Below, piece after piece: positions 16,166 to 25,669 of a stretch of DNA of 64,000 nt. The stretch is from an uncultured Collinsella sp. Its GTDB lineage: Bacteria; Actinomycetota; Coriobacteriia; Coriobacteriales; Coriobacteriaceae. The notes under the pieces were generated by a model. It did no database searches and was not told the origin of the DNA. It was given only the letters and a program-made list of their open reading frames with translations. The DNA lies in NCBI GenBank assembly GCA_934655755.1, contig CAKUHA010000004.1, positions 1 to 64,000 of the forward strand, given 5' to 3'. Within the stretch, counting starts at the first letter, position 1; each line of letters opens with the position of its first letter. Made by a program: the position numbers and the translations under genes.

Positions 16166-17578
16166 TTATACCTCGTCGTCCTCGTGCAGACGGCGGCGAT
16201 AATCGGCGGCCCAGCCCTCAATATTTACCTGACGGGCACGACCCAGTCCGAGCGCGTCTGCCGGGACCGGCTCGGTGATGACGGAGCCGGCGGCCACGAG
16301 CGCGCCGTCGCCGATCTGGGCAGGCGCGACCATCATGGTGTCGGAGCCGATGAAGGCGTCCTTGCCGATGACGGTCTTGTGTTTGTGCACGCCGTCGTAG
16401 TTGCAGGTGATGGAGCCAGCGCCCACGTTGACGCCGGAGCCCATGGTGGTGTCGCCGATGTAGGACAGGTGCGGCACCTTGGAACCCTCGCCGATTGTGG
16501 ACTTCTTGATCTCCACGTGCGTGCCGGCCTTGGAACCGTCGAGCATGTGGGTACCCGGGCGCAGGTAGGCGCGCGGGCCGCAGTCGACGCCGTTCTCGAT
16601 GACAGCCTCGATGGCGATGGTCTCATCGATGGTGCAACCGCTGCCGACGGTGGTGTCGGTGAGACGGCTGTTGGGGCCGAGCTGGCACTCCTCGCCCACG
16701 GTGACGTGGCCGATCAGATGCGTCTGCGGCCACACGATGGTGTCGCGGCCGATGACGGCGTCGGGGCCAATCCAAGCCTGCGTGGGGTCGATGAAGGTGA
16801 CGCCCTCGGCCATCCAGTGCTCGTTGATGCGGTCGCGCGCGATGGCGGTGAGCTGGGCGAGCTGGATGCGGCTGTTGACGCCCAGGCCGTCACGGTAGTC
16901 GTCGCAGTGGAAGATGGAGACCGCCTGGCCGTGGCCTTTGAGGATCTCGAGCATGTCGGGCAGGTAGTACTCGGACTGTGCGTTGTCGTTGCCGATCTCG
17001 TTAATGTGGGCGGCGAGCTGCGCACCGTCGAAGGCGTAGCAGCCGGCGTTGCACTCCAGCAGCGTGGCGGCCTGCTCGGGCGTGCAGTCCTTCTGCTCGA
17101 TGATGCGCTCGATCTGGCCGTCGGCGCCCAGCTTGATGCGGCCGTAGCCAAAGGGGTCGGGCGGGGTCATGGTCATGACGGTGCAGGCGAGCTCGCCGGT
17201 GGCGACGGTCTGCGCGAACTTGGCGACGGTGTCGGCGGTGATGAGCGGCAGGTCGCCGTTGAGCACGACGACCGGGCCCTCAGCGATGCCGCAAGCCTCG
17301 AGCGCGACCTTTACGGCATGGCCGGTGCCCAGGCGCTCGGTCTGCTCGACGCATTCGACCTTAGTGGCGCTGTTGGCGTAGGCGCCGTCGATGAGGGCGC
17401 GCATCTCGTCGGCGTGGCTGCCGATGACGACCACGACGCGGCTGCAGCCGGCCTTGATGGTGGCGTCGACGATCCATTGGACCATGGGCTTGCCCAGGAT
17501 CTTGTGCGAAACCTTGCAATGGTTCGACTTCATGCGGGTGCCCTCGCCGGCAGCGAGGATAATTGCGGTTGCGTCCAT
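16166..17578 (-). CDS. glmU: Bifunctional GlmU (uridyltransferase / acetyltransferase)
   Basis: 470-residue enzyme making UDP-GlcNAc for peptidoglycan. The N-terminal uridyltransferase domain (about 1-230) starts IILAAGEGTRMKS and has VVVLNGDLPLIT. The C-terminal half is a left-handed beta-helix with repeated hexapeptides (IGPDAVIGRDTIVWPQTHLIG...) and the acetyltransferase segment NYDGVHKHKTVIG. The start at 17578 is chosen because AGGAG precedes it and LAAG follows at the normal distance; the frame is open ~200 nt further upstream but without homologous sequence. Divergent from the ECF transporter genes. Confidence 0.94.
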   Translation of the reverse strand: MDATAIILAAGEGTRMKSNHCKVSHKILGKPMVQWIVDATIKAGCSRVVVVIGSHADEMRALIDGAYANSATKVECVEQTERLGTGHAVKVALEACGIAEGPVVVLNGDLPLITADTVAKFAQTVATGELACTVMTMTPPDPFGYGRIKLGADGQIERIIEQKDCTPEQAATLLECNAGCYAFDGAQLAAHINEIGNDNAQSEYYLPDMLEILKGHGQAVSIFHCDDYRDGLGVNSRIQLAQLTAIARDRINEHWMAEGVTFIDPTQAWIGPDAVIGRDTIVWPQTHLIGHVTVGEECQLGPNSRLTDTTVGSGCTIDETIAIEAVIENGVDCGPRAYLRPGTHMLDGSKAGTHVEIKKSTIGEGSKVPHLSYIGDTTMGSGVNVGAGSITCNYDGVHKHKTVIGKDAFIGSDTMMVAPAQIGDGALVAAGSVITEPVPADALGLGRARQVNIEGWAADYRRRLHEDDEV

Positions 17579-17777
17579 GTGATCTCCTGTTACGTTATAG
17601 AGACGTGTGTTTGGAAACGATACACGGCGCAATATGATACCGCAGGCATATGATGAGCGCGTAACGATTGGCGCGCCACGGCCGAGGTTTGGTCTGCCGG
17701 CACGGCGTTTGTGCTGCTTGCGGGCGGTGCTGGCGGCGCTTCGGCGTTGGCGATTTAGCGGGAGAGCGGGGGTGCCT

Positions 17778-18665
17778 ATGGGTAACATGCGAGAGGGTTC
17801 GGGCGCCGAGCCCGTGGCGGCATTCTCGATGTCGCATCCGGCGGTGCCGGCACTCTATATAGTGTTAACGCTGGGACTCACCATGTTCTCGATGCAGCCG
17901 GTGTTGATCGCGCTGTCGCTCGCGGGCGGGCTGGCGTACGGGTTCGCGACGCGCGGCGCGGCGCGCACGCTGGGCGCACTGCGCTGGCAGCTGCCGGTGA
18001 TTTTGATTATTGCGCTGGTCAACCCGCTGTTTAGTGCCTCGGGCTCGACGGAGCTGTTCCGCATTGGCATGCGCGCGGTGTATTTGGAAAGCATGGTGTA
18101 TGGCCTGTGCATGGGCGGGCTGTTTGTGGCGAGCGTGCTGTGGTTTGAGGCCGCGGCGTCGATGCTCGAATACGACAAAGTGCTGGCGCTGCTGGGCAAC
18201 GCCGCGCCGGTGATCGCGCTCATGATCTCGATGTGCATGCGGCTTATCCCCCAGTTTTTGCGCTGCGGTCGCACCGTGCTGGCGGTGCAGGACGCAATTG
18301 ATGTGCCGGGGCGCGCGCCCGCCAATCCCGTGCGCTCGCGCTTGCGGGCATCGAGCGTGCTGATGGGTTGGGGCATGGGAGATTCGCTGGAGCGCGCGGA
18401 TGCCATGCGCTCGCGTGGGTGGGGTGCGGTCGCGCGTCGCACGACGTACGCGCGGTATCGGTTGAAGCCCAGCGATGTTGTTGCACTGGTTTTGCTCGCG
18501 CTGTTTGGAGCCGCCGCGGTGGCGGTGGCGTGGACCGCGACGACGCAGTATTCGTTTTACCCGCAGCTTTCGGTGCCGGCGCCGTGGCCGGGCTATGTTG
18601 TATACGCTGCTTGGATGGCGCTGCCTTGCGTGCTGCGTGCGATTGACGAGAAGAGGTTTGGCTGA
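17778..18665 (+). CDS. ECF transporter T component (EcfT/CbiQ family)
   Basis: 295-residue transmembrane coupling protein of an energy-coupling-factor vitamin transporter. The hydrophobic helices are at about 25-150 and 220-290. The cytoplasmic coupling helix carries DAMRSRGWG, the Ala-Arg-Gly motif that grips the ATPases. The ATG at 17778 fits the preceding GGGAGAGCGGGGG; earlier codons are an arginine-rich non-membrane stretch. Its stop overlaps the start of the fused ATPase (TGATG), so the two are coupled. No S component is adjacent; one lies at 25670. Confidence 0.82.
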   Translation: MGNMREGSGAEPVAAFSMSHPAVPALYIVLTLGLTMFSMQPVLIALSLAGGLAYGFATRGAARTLGALRWQLPVILIIALVNPLFSASGSTELFRIGMRAVYLESMVYGLCMGGLFVASVLWFEAAASMLEYDKVLALLGNAAPVIALMISMCMRLIPQFLRCGRTVLAVQDAIDVPGRAPANPVRSRLRASSVLMGWGMGDSLERADAMRSRGWGAVARRTTYARYRLKPSDVVALVLLALFGAAAVAVAWTATTQYSFYPQLSVPAPWPGYVVYAAWMALPCVLRAIDEKRFG

Positions 18666-20308
18666 TGGCTCGGTTGGATAGGGACTCGGTGTCGGGTGCG
18701 GCGTGCAGCTTGGATGTGCCGGCGATTGAAACGCGGGGCCTTCGCTTTGCCTACCCCGGGGCTGGGGCGCCGGTGCTCGAGGGGCTTGATTGGCACGTTC
18801 CCCAAGGAGCGTTTGCGCTGCTGGTTGGTGGTACCGGATCGGGTAAGTCGACGCTGCTCTCGCTGCTCAAGCCCGAGATCGCCCCGGCGGGCGAGCGCGC
18901 TGGCGAGCTGCGTGTGCTGGGCGAGTCTGTTGCCGGCATGGACGTTCGCGCGTCCGCGGAGCGCGTGGGCTACGTGTTTCAGGACCCCGAGAACCAGATC
19001 GTGTGCGAAACCGTATGGCACGAGATGGCGTTTGGCCTGGAAAATCTGGGTGCGTCGCGCGACGAGATGCGCCGCCGCGTGGCCGAGACCAGCTATTTCT
19101 TTGGCCTGGAGGATTGGCTTCACCGCGATACCGACACGCTTTCGGGCGGTCGCAAGCAGCTGCTGTCGCTGGCGGCCGTTCTGGCGCTCCGCCCGCGCGT
19201 GCTGCTGCTCGATGAGCCCACGTCTCAGCTCGATCCCGTTGCCGAGAAGAATTTTCTGCACGCGCTGTTTCGCGTGAACCGCGAGTTGGGTTGTACGGTG
19301 GTCGTGGCAACGCATCAGCCGCGTCCGATGCTCGAATATGCGACGTGCGCGTATCGGATCGAGGGCGGTCGCGTGCTCGAGGTGGCGGATATGGCTTCTT
19401 TGGGACGCCGAGAATCGCTGTTTTCCGATGGCATGTTGGGGTGGGGCGCCACCCGATGTGCAAAAAACGGAGTATTCTGCAGGCGCGAGGGCAATTTGGG
19501 CTCTCTGGAGCCGTCTGAGGACGTATCGGGTGCGAAAAATACCCAGAAAATGGACAAATCGTCCGAATTTGTGGCTCAAACGTCGCTAGAGAACAGCCAG
19601 GAAGCCTTCCCGCGCACGGATGGAAGCAGAATACTCCAAAAAATGCACGGCGGGTCGGCTACCACCCTGTCGGAAGGCTGGTTTCGTTACGACCGTGCGT
19701 CCGGTTGGGTGCTGCGCGGGCTCGACGTGGCGTTTTTGGCTGGCGCGGTACATGCGATTGTGGGCGGTAACGGCTGTGGTAAGTCGACGATGCTCTCGGT
19801 GTTGGCCAAGACGGCTAAGCTGCAGCGCGGCCGCATGGTGCGTGGGGCGGCTTCGGCGGCGCTACTGCCGCAAAACCCCAAGGCGTTGCTGGTCGCCGAG
19901 ACGGTGCGCGGCGAGCTGATGGAATGGGCTTCGACCTGCGGATACGACGAGGCCACAGCGCAGGAGCAGGCGGCGCTCCTGGGGCTGGCGGGCTTGGAGG
20001 CGCGTCATCCGTATGACCTTTCGGGCGGTCAACGCCAGCTGCTTGCGTTGACAAAACTGCTGTTGATCGGTCCCGAGCTGCTGCTGCTCGATGAGCCCAC
20101 CAAGGGCCTGGACCTGGCCAGCCGCCGCATCATCGCCCGCGCCCTGCGCGACCACGCACAGGCGGGCGGCACCGTCATCATGGCCACGCACGACCTAGAC
20201 TTCGCGGAGCAAGTATCCGACGACATCGCCATGATGTTCGACGGCGAGATCGCGTGCATGGAGCCCCCGGCCGACTTCTTTGCCGACAACGTGTTCTATA
20301 GGGCGTAG
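18665..20308 (+). CDS. Fused ECF ATPase with two ABC domains
   Basis: 547 residues carrying both EcfA ATPases in one chain. The first domain has Walker A VGGTGSGKST, signature LSGGRKQLL and Walker B LLLDEPTSQLD. A ~110-residue linker follows, low in conserved sequence. The second domain has VGGNGCGKST, LSGGQRQLL and LLLDEPTKGLD. Most ECF modules use two separate proteins, but fusions are known in Actinobacteria. It energises vitamin uptake with the EcfT protein just upstream and, probably, S components elsewhere. It is followed by a long leader region of the next gene. Confidence 0.85.
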   Translation: MARLDRDSVSGAACSLDVPAIETRGLRFAYPGAGAPVLEGLDWHVPQGAFALLVGGTGSGKSTLLSLLKPEIAPAGERAGELRVLGESVAGMDVRASAERVGYVFQDPENQIVCETVWHEMAFGLENLGASRDEMRRRVAETSYFFGLEDWLHRDTDTLSGGRKQLLSLAAVLALRPRVLLLDEPTSQLDPVAEKNFLHALFRVNRELGCTVVVATHQPRPMLEYATCAYRIEGGRVLEVADMASLGRRESLFSDGMLGWGATRCAKNGVFCRREGNLGSLEPSEDVSGAKNTQKMDKSSEFVAQTSLENSQEAFPRTDGSRILQKMHGGSATTLSEGWFRYDRASGWVLRGLDVAFLAGAVHAIVGGNGCGKSTMLSVLAKTAKLQRGRMVRGAASAALLPQNPKALLVAETVRGELMEWASTCGYDEATAQEQAALLGLAGLEARHPYDLSGGQRQLLALTKLLLIGPELLLLDEPTKGLDLASRRIIARALRDHAQAGGTVIMATHDLDFAEQVSDDIAMMFDGEIACMEPPADFFADNVFYRA

Positions 20309-20669
20309 GCGGCCTCGCGGCGGCAGGCGCGGACTTGCCGTTTGGGCACTGGGCGCCGCCGAGGGGCGCCATGGGCCCAATACGACTATCGACAATGGAT
20401 AGACGGAGGGTAAACCCTAGGGGTATAAGAGCGCTAAAGCGTATCCTATGCGAGCCGTGAGCGGTCGTTCTCCTCGCGCGAACGGGACGTGGTGTTATGG
20501 CACCGAAGAATGAAATAGAGCTTTTTACCTGCCAAAATAATCTGCTTGTACAACTAAGGTTGAGTGAAATTGACCGTTTGGCGCATGGAATAAACCTCCT
20601 TTCCGACCGTAATCTTCCCTGTGAAATCCGTTTTGAACTAAGAAGCGGGTCACAGGAAAGGAGTTTGCG
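20309..20669 (+). promoter_or_regulatory. 361-bp leader with two competing anti-Shine-Dalgarno pairings
   Basis: No convincing gene is seen. Near its 3' end CTCCTTTCC (20596-20604) is a perfect complement of GGAAAGGAG (20655-20663), the ribosome site of the amidohydrolase. A second stretch, CTTCCCTGTG (20614-20623), is nearly complementary to CACAGGAAAG (20651-20660), so two mutually exclusive hairpins could each hide the ribosome site. Upstream there is an AGGGTAAACCCT repeat near 20407. This suggests leader control of translation; no known riboswitch class is recognised. Confidence 0.4.
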
Positions 20670-22310
20670 ATGCAAGCGGATACCGTGCTTAAGGGGAAGG
20701 TGTTCACGTCTAATCGCGCAGAGTTTACCGCTCAGGCGGTAGCGATTAAGGACGGCATTTTCGTCTATGTGGGCGACGAGGCGGGGGTGAACGAGTACGT
20801 CGGTCCTGACACTAAGGTGATCGAGGCGGGCGACGGTATGTTCATGCCGGGCTTCTGCGATGCTCATATGCATTTCTCGTCTGGTGCTGGCCAGTTTGCC
20901 TACGAGATTGACATTTTGGGTCTCGAGACCGTGGACGAGTACGTGGATACCATCCGCAAATATGTGGAAGAGCATCCCGGCCGCGAGTTCTATAAGGGCA
21001 TGGGTTGGGACAACGCCGTGTTCGAGAACGAGGGCAAGATTCAGGCCAAGGAGCTGCTGGATGCAGTGTGTCCGGACGTGCCGATGCTTATCGGTTCCTA
21101 CGATGGCCACTCCTATTGGGTCAACAGCAAGTGCCTCGAGAAGGCCGGCATCGGTCACGGCTTTGTGAGCCAGGAGGCTGGAACCATCGTTTTGGATCCC
21201 GAGACGCAGGAGCCTACGGGTCTTGTGCGCGATTGGGCCATGAACGATGTTTTCAAGGCGATTCGTTCCTATACGGTCGAAGAGTTCAAGAGCGCCATTC
21301 TTACGTTGCAGGAGGACTTGCTTGCGGTCGGTATTACCAATATTTACGAGCCGATTCTTCGCGATGAGGTCAATGCTCAAATTGCTCTCGAGGAGCTCGA
21401 CATCGAGGGTAAGCTCAAGCTCAAGGTGACCTCCGGCTTCTATTGCAAGCCCGAGCACGAGGGCCTCGACAAGATCGATCGCTGCGCCAAGGTTCGCGAT
21501 TCCTATCATGGCGAACACTATCAGTGCAACAACATCAAGTTCGTGCTCGATGGCGTTATCGAGTCCGGTACGGCCTATCTGCTGGATGACTACACCGACA
21601 AGCCTGGTTTCCGCGGCGTTCCCAACTGCGAGCCCGACAATTACAACGCCATGGTTCGCTATGCCAAGGAAAAGGGTTTCCAGGTTCACGTGCATGCTAT
21701 CGGCGACGCTGCCATCTCCATGGCGCTTGACGGCTTTGAGTATGCCCAGGCAACCGATCCGAAGGATGACTGGCGCCCGACCATTACGCACCTGCAGGTC
21801 ATGCGCGACGAGGATATCGACCGCTTTGCCGCCCTCAAGGGTGTCGCTTGCGCCAACCCTACGTGGCACTTCAAGGACCCCGTGTGCTATGAGTCCCTGG
21901 AGCACGCTCAGCTTGGTGAGCGTGCCGAGTCCGAGTATCCGCTCAAGAAGTTCTGGGACCGCGGCATGGTCGTCACCTCGGCAACCGACTTCCCCGTCTC
22001 CAACCCCGACCCCATGGAGGGTCTGGAGGTCGGCGTGACTCGCTGCGCGCCCGGCGACGCTTCGGAAGAGACCGTGCTCGACCCGAACCAGCGCGTGTCG
22101 GTTGAGGACATGATCTGCGCCGGCACCATCAATGGTGCGTATCAGAACTTCCTCGAGAAGCGCATCGGCTCCATCGAAGTGGGCAAGGAAGCCGACTTCG
22201 TGCTCATGGACCGCGACATCACGTCCATCGATCCCCATACCATCCATGAGGCCAAGTGCCTTATGACTGTCATTGACGGTAAGACCATGTACGAGAAGGA
22301 AGGCGAGTAG
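20670..22310 (+). CDS. Amidohydrolase family protein (YtcJ-like)
   Basis: 546-residue metal-dependent hydrolase of the amidohydrolase-3 (YtcJ) group. The N-terminal small beta domain has VAIKDGIFVYVGDEAGV. The metal-binding CDAHMHFSS gives His66 and His68. Later landmarks are HVHAIGDAAISMALDG, ITHLQVMRDED, the catalytic-Asp region SATDFPVSNPDPM and the C-terminal SIEVGKEADFVLMDRDI return strand. No signal peptide, so it is cytoplasmic. The substrate is unknown: family members act on N-formyl or N-acyl compounds. It is 1 nt ahead of a MATE exporter and near a LuxR regulator, suggesting a small uptake/detoxification or catabolic unit. Confidence 0.82.
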   Translation: MQADTVLKGKVFTSNRAEFTAQAVAIKDGIFVYVGDEAGVNEYVGPDTKVIEAGDGMFMPGFCDAHMHFSSGAGQFAYEIDILGLETVDEYVDTIRKYVEEHPGREFYKGMGWDNAVFENEGKIQAKELLDAVCPDVPMLIGSYDGHSYWVNSKCLEKAGIGHGFVSQEAGTIVLDPETQEPTGLVRDWAMNDVFKAIRSYTVEEFKSAILTLQEDLLAVGITNIYEPILRDEVNAQIALEELDIEGKLKLKVTSGFYCKPEHEGLDKIDRCAKVRDSYHGEHYQCNNIKFVLDGVIESGTAYLLDDYTDKPGFRGVPNCEPDNYNAMVRYAKEKGFQVHVHAIGDAAISMALDGFEYAQATDPKDDWRPTITHLQVMRDEDIDRFAALKGVACANPTWHFKDPVCYESLEHAQLGERAESEYPLKKFWDRGMVVTSATDFPVSNPDPMEGLEVGVTRCAPGDASEETVLDPNQRVSVEDMICAGTINGAYQNFLEKRIGSIEVGKEADFVLMDRDITSIDPHTIHEAKCLMTVIDGKTMYEKEGE

Positions 22311-22311
22311 G

Positions 22312-23724
22312 ATGGAAGAGACCAACCCCAACAAGCTCGCGCGTAACTACACGCTCATCGGACTGTTCCTCTTTGCTGCCCCCTCGATCCTGCTGCAGCT
22401 TTGGACCGGTATCTATCAGATTTTCGACACCGCAATCGCCACCAACTTCAACAGTACGGCGACGCTTTCGGCCATTAATATCGTCTATCCCGCTCAGGCG
22501 GTGGTAGAGGCCATCGCCTTCCTGTTCTCTGGCGGTTCCGCGGCCCTCCTGGGCAAGCTTTTGGGCGAGAAGAAGACCCGTGAGGCGAACCAGACGTTTA
22601 CCTGCGTTTTGCTCATCTCGACTATCATCGCCACCGTTTGGGGTTTTGCTATCAGCTTTGCTGGCGACCAGGTGTGGTACTTCATGGGCGCTGACGCAGG
22701 CCTCGCTCCCGTCTGCACCACCTATTGGAACGTGCACCGCTTCTTCATGCCGCTCTACACCATCCAGCTCGGTTTCCAGATGTGGCTGCTCACTGCCGGT
22801 AAGCCCACGCATTGCATGGTGATCACCATCCTTGGTGGTCTGGTCACGCTGGGCATGGACGTTGTCTACCAGGGTACGCTTGGTCTGGGCACCACGGGTG
22901 CAGCTCTTGGCTTTGGTACCGGCTCTGCCTTTGCCGCCATCGCTTCTGCAGTCGTCATCTTCTCCAAGAGCAGCGTCCTGCATTATGACTCGCCGGCCTG
23001 TCCTGCGAAGAATATCGCCGAGAGCTGCAAGATCGGTCTCGCAGACTTTATCTACAGTGCCGCCACCGGCTTCATGACCGCTATCTACAACATCCAGGCC
23101 ATGAAGTACTTTGGAGCCGACGGCGTCGCCGTTGCCGCAATCTTCCTGTATGTGCAGTTCCTCTTCGTTGGCCCGTTCATTGGCTTTGGTAAGGGCGCTA
23201 CGCCGATCATTAGCTATCAAATCGGCGAAAACGATCCCAAGAAGATTCACGGCACGTACCAGAAGTACCGTCGTCTGAGCGCTATCCTCATCGTCGTTAT
23301 TGCTGTCCTGGGTATCGTTATGATGAAGCCGATCCTGTTGGTCTATGGTCAGGTCCCCGGCGACCCCGTATATACCCTCGCCTCCCAGAAGTGGATTCTC
23401 TTCGCCTCTTGCGCTGGCCTCGTCGGCATTAATATCTGCATTCAGAACATGCTCACGGCCTTCAACGACACGATGATGCCTCTCATCATCTCCACCCTGC
23501 GTTCGCTCGTTCTTCCCATCGCTTTGCTGCTGGTGCTTCCCATGGTCATTGGCGGCGACGGCGTGTGGCTGGCTCTGACCGTTGCCGAGGCCTTTACCGC
23601 TGTGGTTTCGTTCTTCTTCCTCAAAAAGGGTGCCCAGAAGTACGGCTACAACACCGATGAGGGCGTCGAGCTTCCCGAAGAGGTTCTCGAGGCTGCTCGC
23701 GCTGCGGCTGCCGAAGAGATGTAA
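22312..23724 (+). CDS. MATE family transporter
   Basis: 470-residue membrane protein with 12 predicted hydrophobic segments in two halves, typical of MATE cation/drug antiporters (NorM/DinF superfamily). The N-terminal half has LWTGIYQIFDTAIATNFNSTATLSAINIVYPAQ and the GGSAALLGKLLGEKKTREANQ loop, and the second half repeats the pattern (FVGPFIGFGKGATPIISYQIGENDPKKI). The ATG at 22312 lies 1 nt after the amidohydrolase stop, so they are co-transcribed. It may export the product, or move the substrate, of the hydrolase, which is an inference from position only. Confidence 0.85.
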   Translation: MEETNPNKLARNYTLIGLFLFAAPSILLQLWTGIYQIFDTAIATNFNSTATLSAINIVYPAQAVVEAIAFLFSGGSAALLGKLLGEKKTREANQTFTCVLLISTIIATVWGFAISFAGDQVWYFMGADAGLAPVCTTYWNVHRFFMPLYTIQLGFQMWLLTAGKPTHCMVITILGGLVTLGMDVVYQGTLGLGTTGAALGFGTGSAFAAIASAVVIFSKSSVLHYDSPACPAKNIAESCKIGLADFIYSAATGFMTAIYNIQAMKYFGADGVAVAAIFLYVQFLFVGPFIGFGKGATPIISYQIGENDPKKIHGTYQKYRRLSAILIVVIAVLGIVMMKPILLVYGQVPGDPVYTLASQKWILFASCAGLVGINICIQNMLTAFNDTMMPLIISTLRSLVLPIALLLVLPMVIGGDGVWLALTVAEAFTAVVSFFFLKKGAQKYGYNTDEGVELPEEVLEAARAAAAEEM

Positions 23725-23875
23725 ATCAAACAATCGGATTCTGCAATAAATTGCGGGCGGTAGGGTTACTCGTGCCTTGCCGCCCGTCTCTTGCGGGTTG
23801 CGACCGGTTCGAATATCCGTGGGGTACCGTTGCGCTATCATGAGTTCCATTGCGACAAAAGGGGAGGACAAGCTC

Positions 23876-24907
23876 GTGGGGTTTTATATCTATCTTTACA
23901 ACGTGTTCTTCCTTTGCCTCTTTGTCTGTGCCGCCTTTTTCTGCGGTGTGACCAGGGGCGTGACGGAGAGCAAGCGCTTTGCGTACCTCTCTATGCTCAT
24001 GGCCCTGCTGGCCCTCGAAGGAGTGGCCGATATGGGATCGCCCCTTGTGTCGGGGACGTTCTCTTCGGGAGGCAGCTTTGGCCCCCATGGTGCTTTGACC
24101 CTTTTTGGAATAGCGAAGACGCTCTCTCAGATGGGTGAGGAGATCCTCTTCTATTTGCTGGCATGTGATGTGACCAAGCGTACCGCACGATCGGCTTTGT
24201 TCCTTCTCTTCCCGGTGCTCGCTCTGGTTCGTTGCTTGGCGGGGACAGTTTATCTGGGCATCGTATCCGACATGGTATTTCTCTTTATCGATCCCTTGGT
24301 CATGATTTCTCTTTGTGCCTGGAGCCTGATGGGCTTGGCGCATTCCGCCCCCGTGGAGGATGCTGATTCTCGCGCGCTGCATCTTTTGCGTTCGCTGCTT
24401 CTTTTGTGCCTTTGCGCCTACGCAGCCTCGATTGGCGAGGACCTTATCTACGCAGCTATGTATATGCACTCCGGTTCGGTTCCGTTTTATGTGGGCAAGA
24501 TCAACATCATGGAGGACGCTCTGTGGGCCGGTCTTGCAGTTTCCTGCATTATCTACGCACGCCACTATCAAGATGAGTTCCACGTGCGGCGAACCGAGCA
24601 GCTTGTGCGCGATCGTCTGGATTTGTATCGCTTGGAGACGGAGCAGCGCGCGGCGAAGCAGGGCGCCAGCAATATTGCCGATTTCTGTGCGCTCTACGAG
24701 CTCACGCCGCGCGAGCAAGAAGTATTGTCTCGAGTTCTGACGGGACAGGGGAACCAGCAGATAGCAAACGATTTAGTTATCTCGTTGGGAACGGTCAAGG
24801 CTCACGTCCATAGCATCTATCGAAAACTGTCTGTTTCGCGTCGTAGCGAACTCATGGGCATGTTTTACGAGCGCTCGCGTGGCGCTGCCGCTCCTGCGGA
24901 AAAGTAA
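23876..24907 (+). CDS. LuxR-type regulator with membrane sensor domain
   Basis: About 343 residues. Seven to eight hydrophobic helices occupy the first ~240 residues, then a linker and a C-terminal LuxR/GerE domain (LTPREQEVLSRVLTGQGNQQIANDLVISLGTVKAHVHSIYRKL). GTG 23876 is preferred because GGGGAGGA at 23861-23868 is well spaced from it; an ATG at 23840 is an in-frame alternative that would add 12 residues. It lies between the MATE gene and a small membrane-protein gene, all on one strand, so it probably senses a compound handled by this cluster. Confidence 0.8.
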   Translation: MGFYIYLYNVFFLCLFVCAAFFCGVTRGVTESKRFAYLSMLMALLALEGVADMGSPLVSGTFSSGGSFGPHGALTLFGIAKTLSQMGEEILFYLLACDVTKRTARSALFLLFPVLALVRCLAGTVYLGIVSDMVFLFIDPLVMISLCAWSLMGLAHSAPVEDADSRALHLLRSLLLLCLCAYAASIGEDLIYAAMYMHSGSVPFYVGKINIMEDALWAGLAVSCIIYARHYQDEFHVRRTEQLVRDRLDLYRLETEQRAAKQGASNIADFCALYELTPREQEVLSRVLTGQGNQQIANDLVISLGTVKAHVHSIYRKLSVSRRSELMGMFYERSRGAAAPAEK

Positions 24908-24977
24908 TTAAAACTGGCTTTCCAGTAGAGGCGCGGTTTCTCCACGTACCGTATCACTACGAAAACTAAAGGAATAT

Positions 24978-25481
24978 ATGAATATGAATACTCGAGAAAC
25001 GAGGGTCGCTGGCATAATCAATGCCCTGGTGAACCCGCTCCTGATGTGCTCCTTTTTGCCTATTATCGAAGGCAAAGCGGCACTCGATATGTCGAGTCCT
25101 ACCGGTTTTTGGGGGCAGCTTGCGCTCGCTGTCGTCATCGCAGAGGCGGTGAGCTCACTACCGCAGTTTGGAAGGGTCGTTGGGGACTGGGTTGATTTCT
25201 TCGGATTCAAACCGGGTGGCCCTGCGTCAAAGATCGCGGGCACGGTGTTCGCCGCCACGCTGCTCTTTTTGATTATCGGTTTGGCTGAGATAGCGTTCCA
25301 GACCGGCTTTGGTCTCGTGGGCGAAACGACCTATTTCTCTCGTTGGGCAAAGCTCGCTACCGGCGGCTGGGCCTTTGTTGTGGTCGGTGGCTTGCTGTTC
25401 GACCCCATCGCGGCAAAGATCGCCCATGTTCTCGTGGGCGAAAAGGCCCCGCAGACCGAGGAAGTGCTCGAGGCGGAATAG
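24978..25481 (+). CDS. Small membrane protein of unknown function
   Basis: 167 residues with about four hydrophobic helices (NALVNPLLMCSFLPII, WGQLALAVVIAEAVSSL, AGTVFAATLLFLIIGLAEIAF and WAFVVVGGLLFDPIAA) and a Glu-rich C-terminal tail. No family recognised with confidence. ATG 24978 or 24984, with AAAGGAA upstream. It comes 70 nt after the LuxR regulator on the same strand and may be its target or a partner of the amidohydrolase/MATE unit. Confidence 0.6.
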   Translation: MNMNTRETRVAGIINALVNPLLMCSFLPIIEGKAALDMSSPTGFWGQLALAVVIAEAVSSLPQFGRVVGDWVDFFGFKPGGPASKIAGTVFAATLLFLIIGLAEIAFQTGFGLVGETTYFSRWAKLATGGWAFVVVGGLLFDPIAAKIAHVLVGEKAPQTEEVLEAE

Positions 25482-25669
25482 CCTGAAGGACAGGTTCGTC
25501 TAACGAATCATTCGCGATAGTTTGCCTTTTCTTTTGCGCGCATGCGATTGGCTTCAGTCGCATGCGCGTTGTTTTGTTTAACGAGTGGAATGTATCGTCG
25601 ATGAACCTGTGCTGCACGTGTGCCACAATGGGGCGCGAACGATAGAGAAAGATCGCAAGAGGAGCTCGC

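Noticed and set aside
20497..20742. An 81-codon ORF in the leader of the amidohydrolase gene
   Set aside because: It has no clear ribosome site, overlaps the start of the real gene in another frame and covers the anti-Shine-Dalgarno segments.
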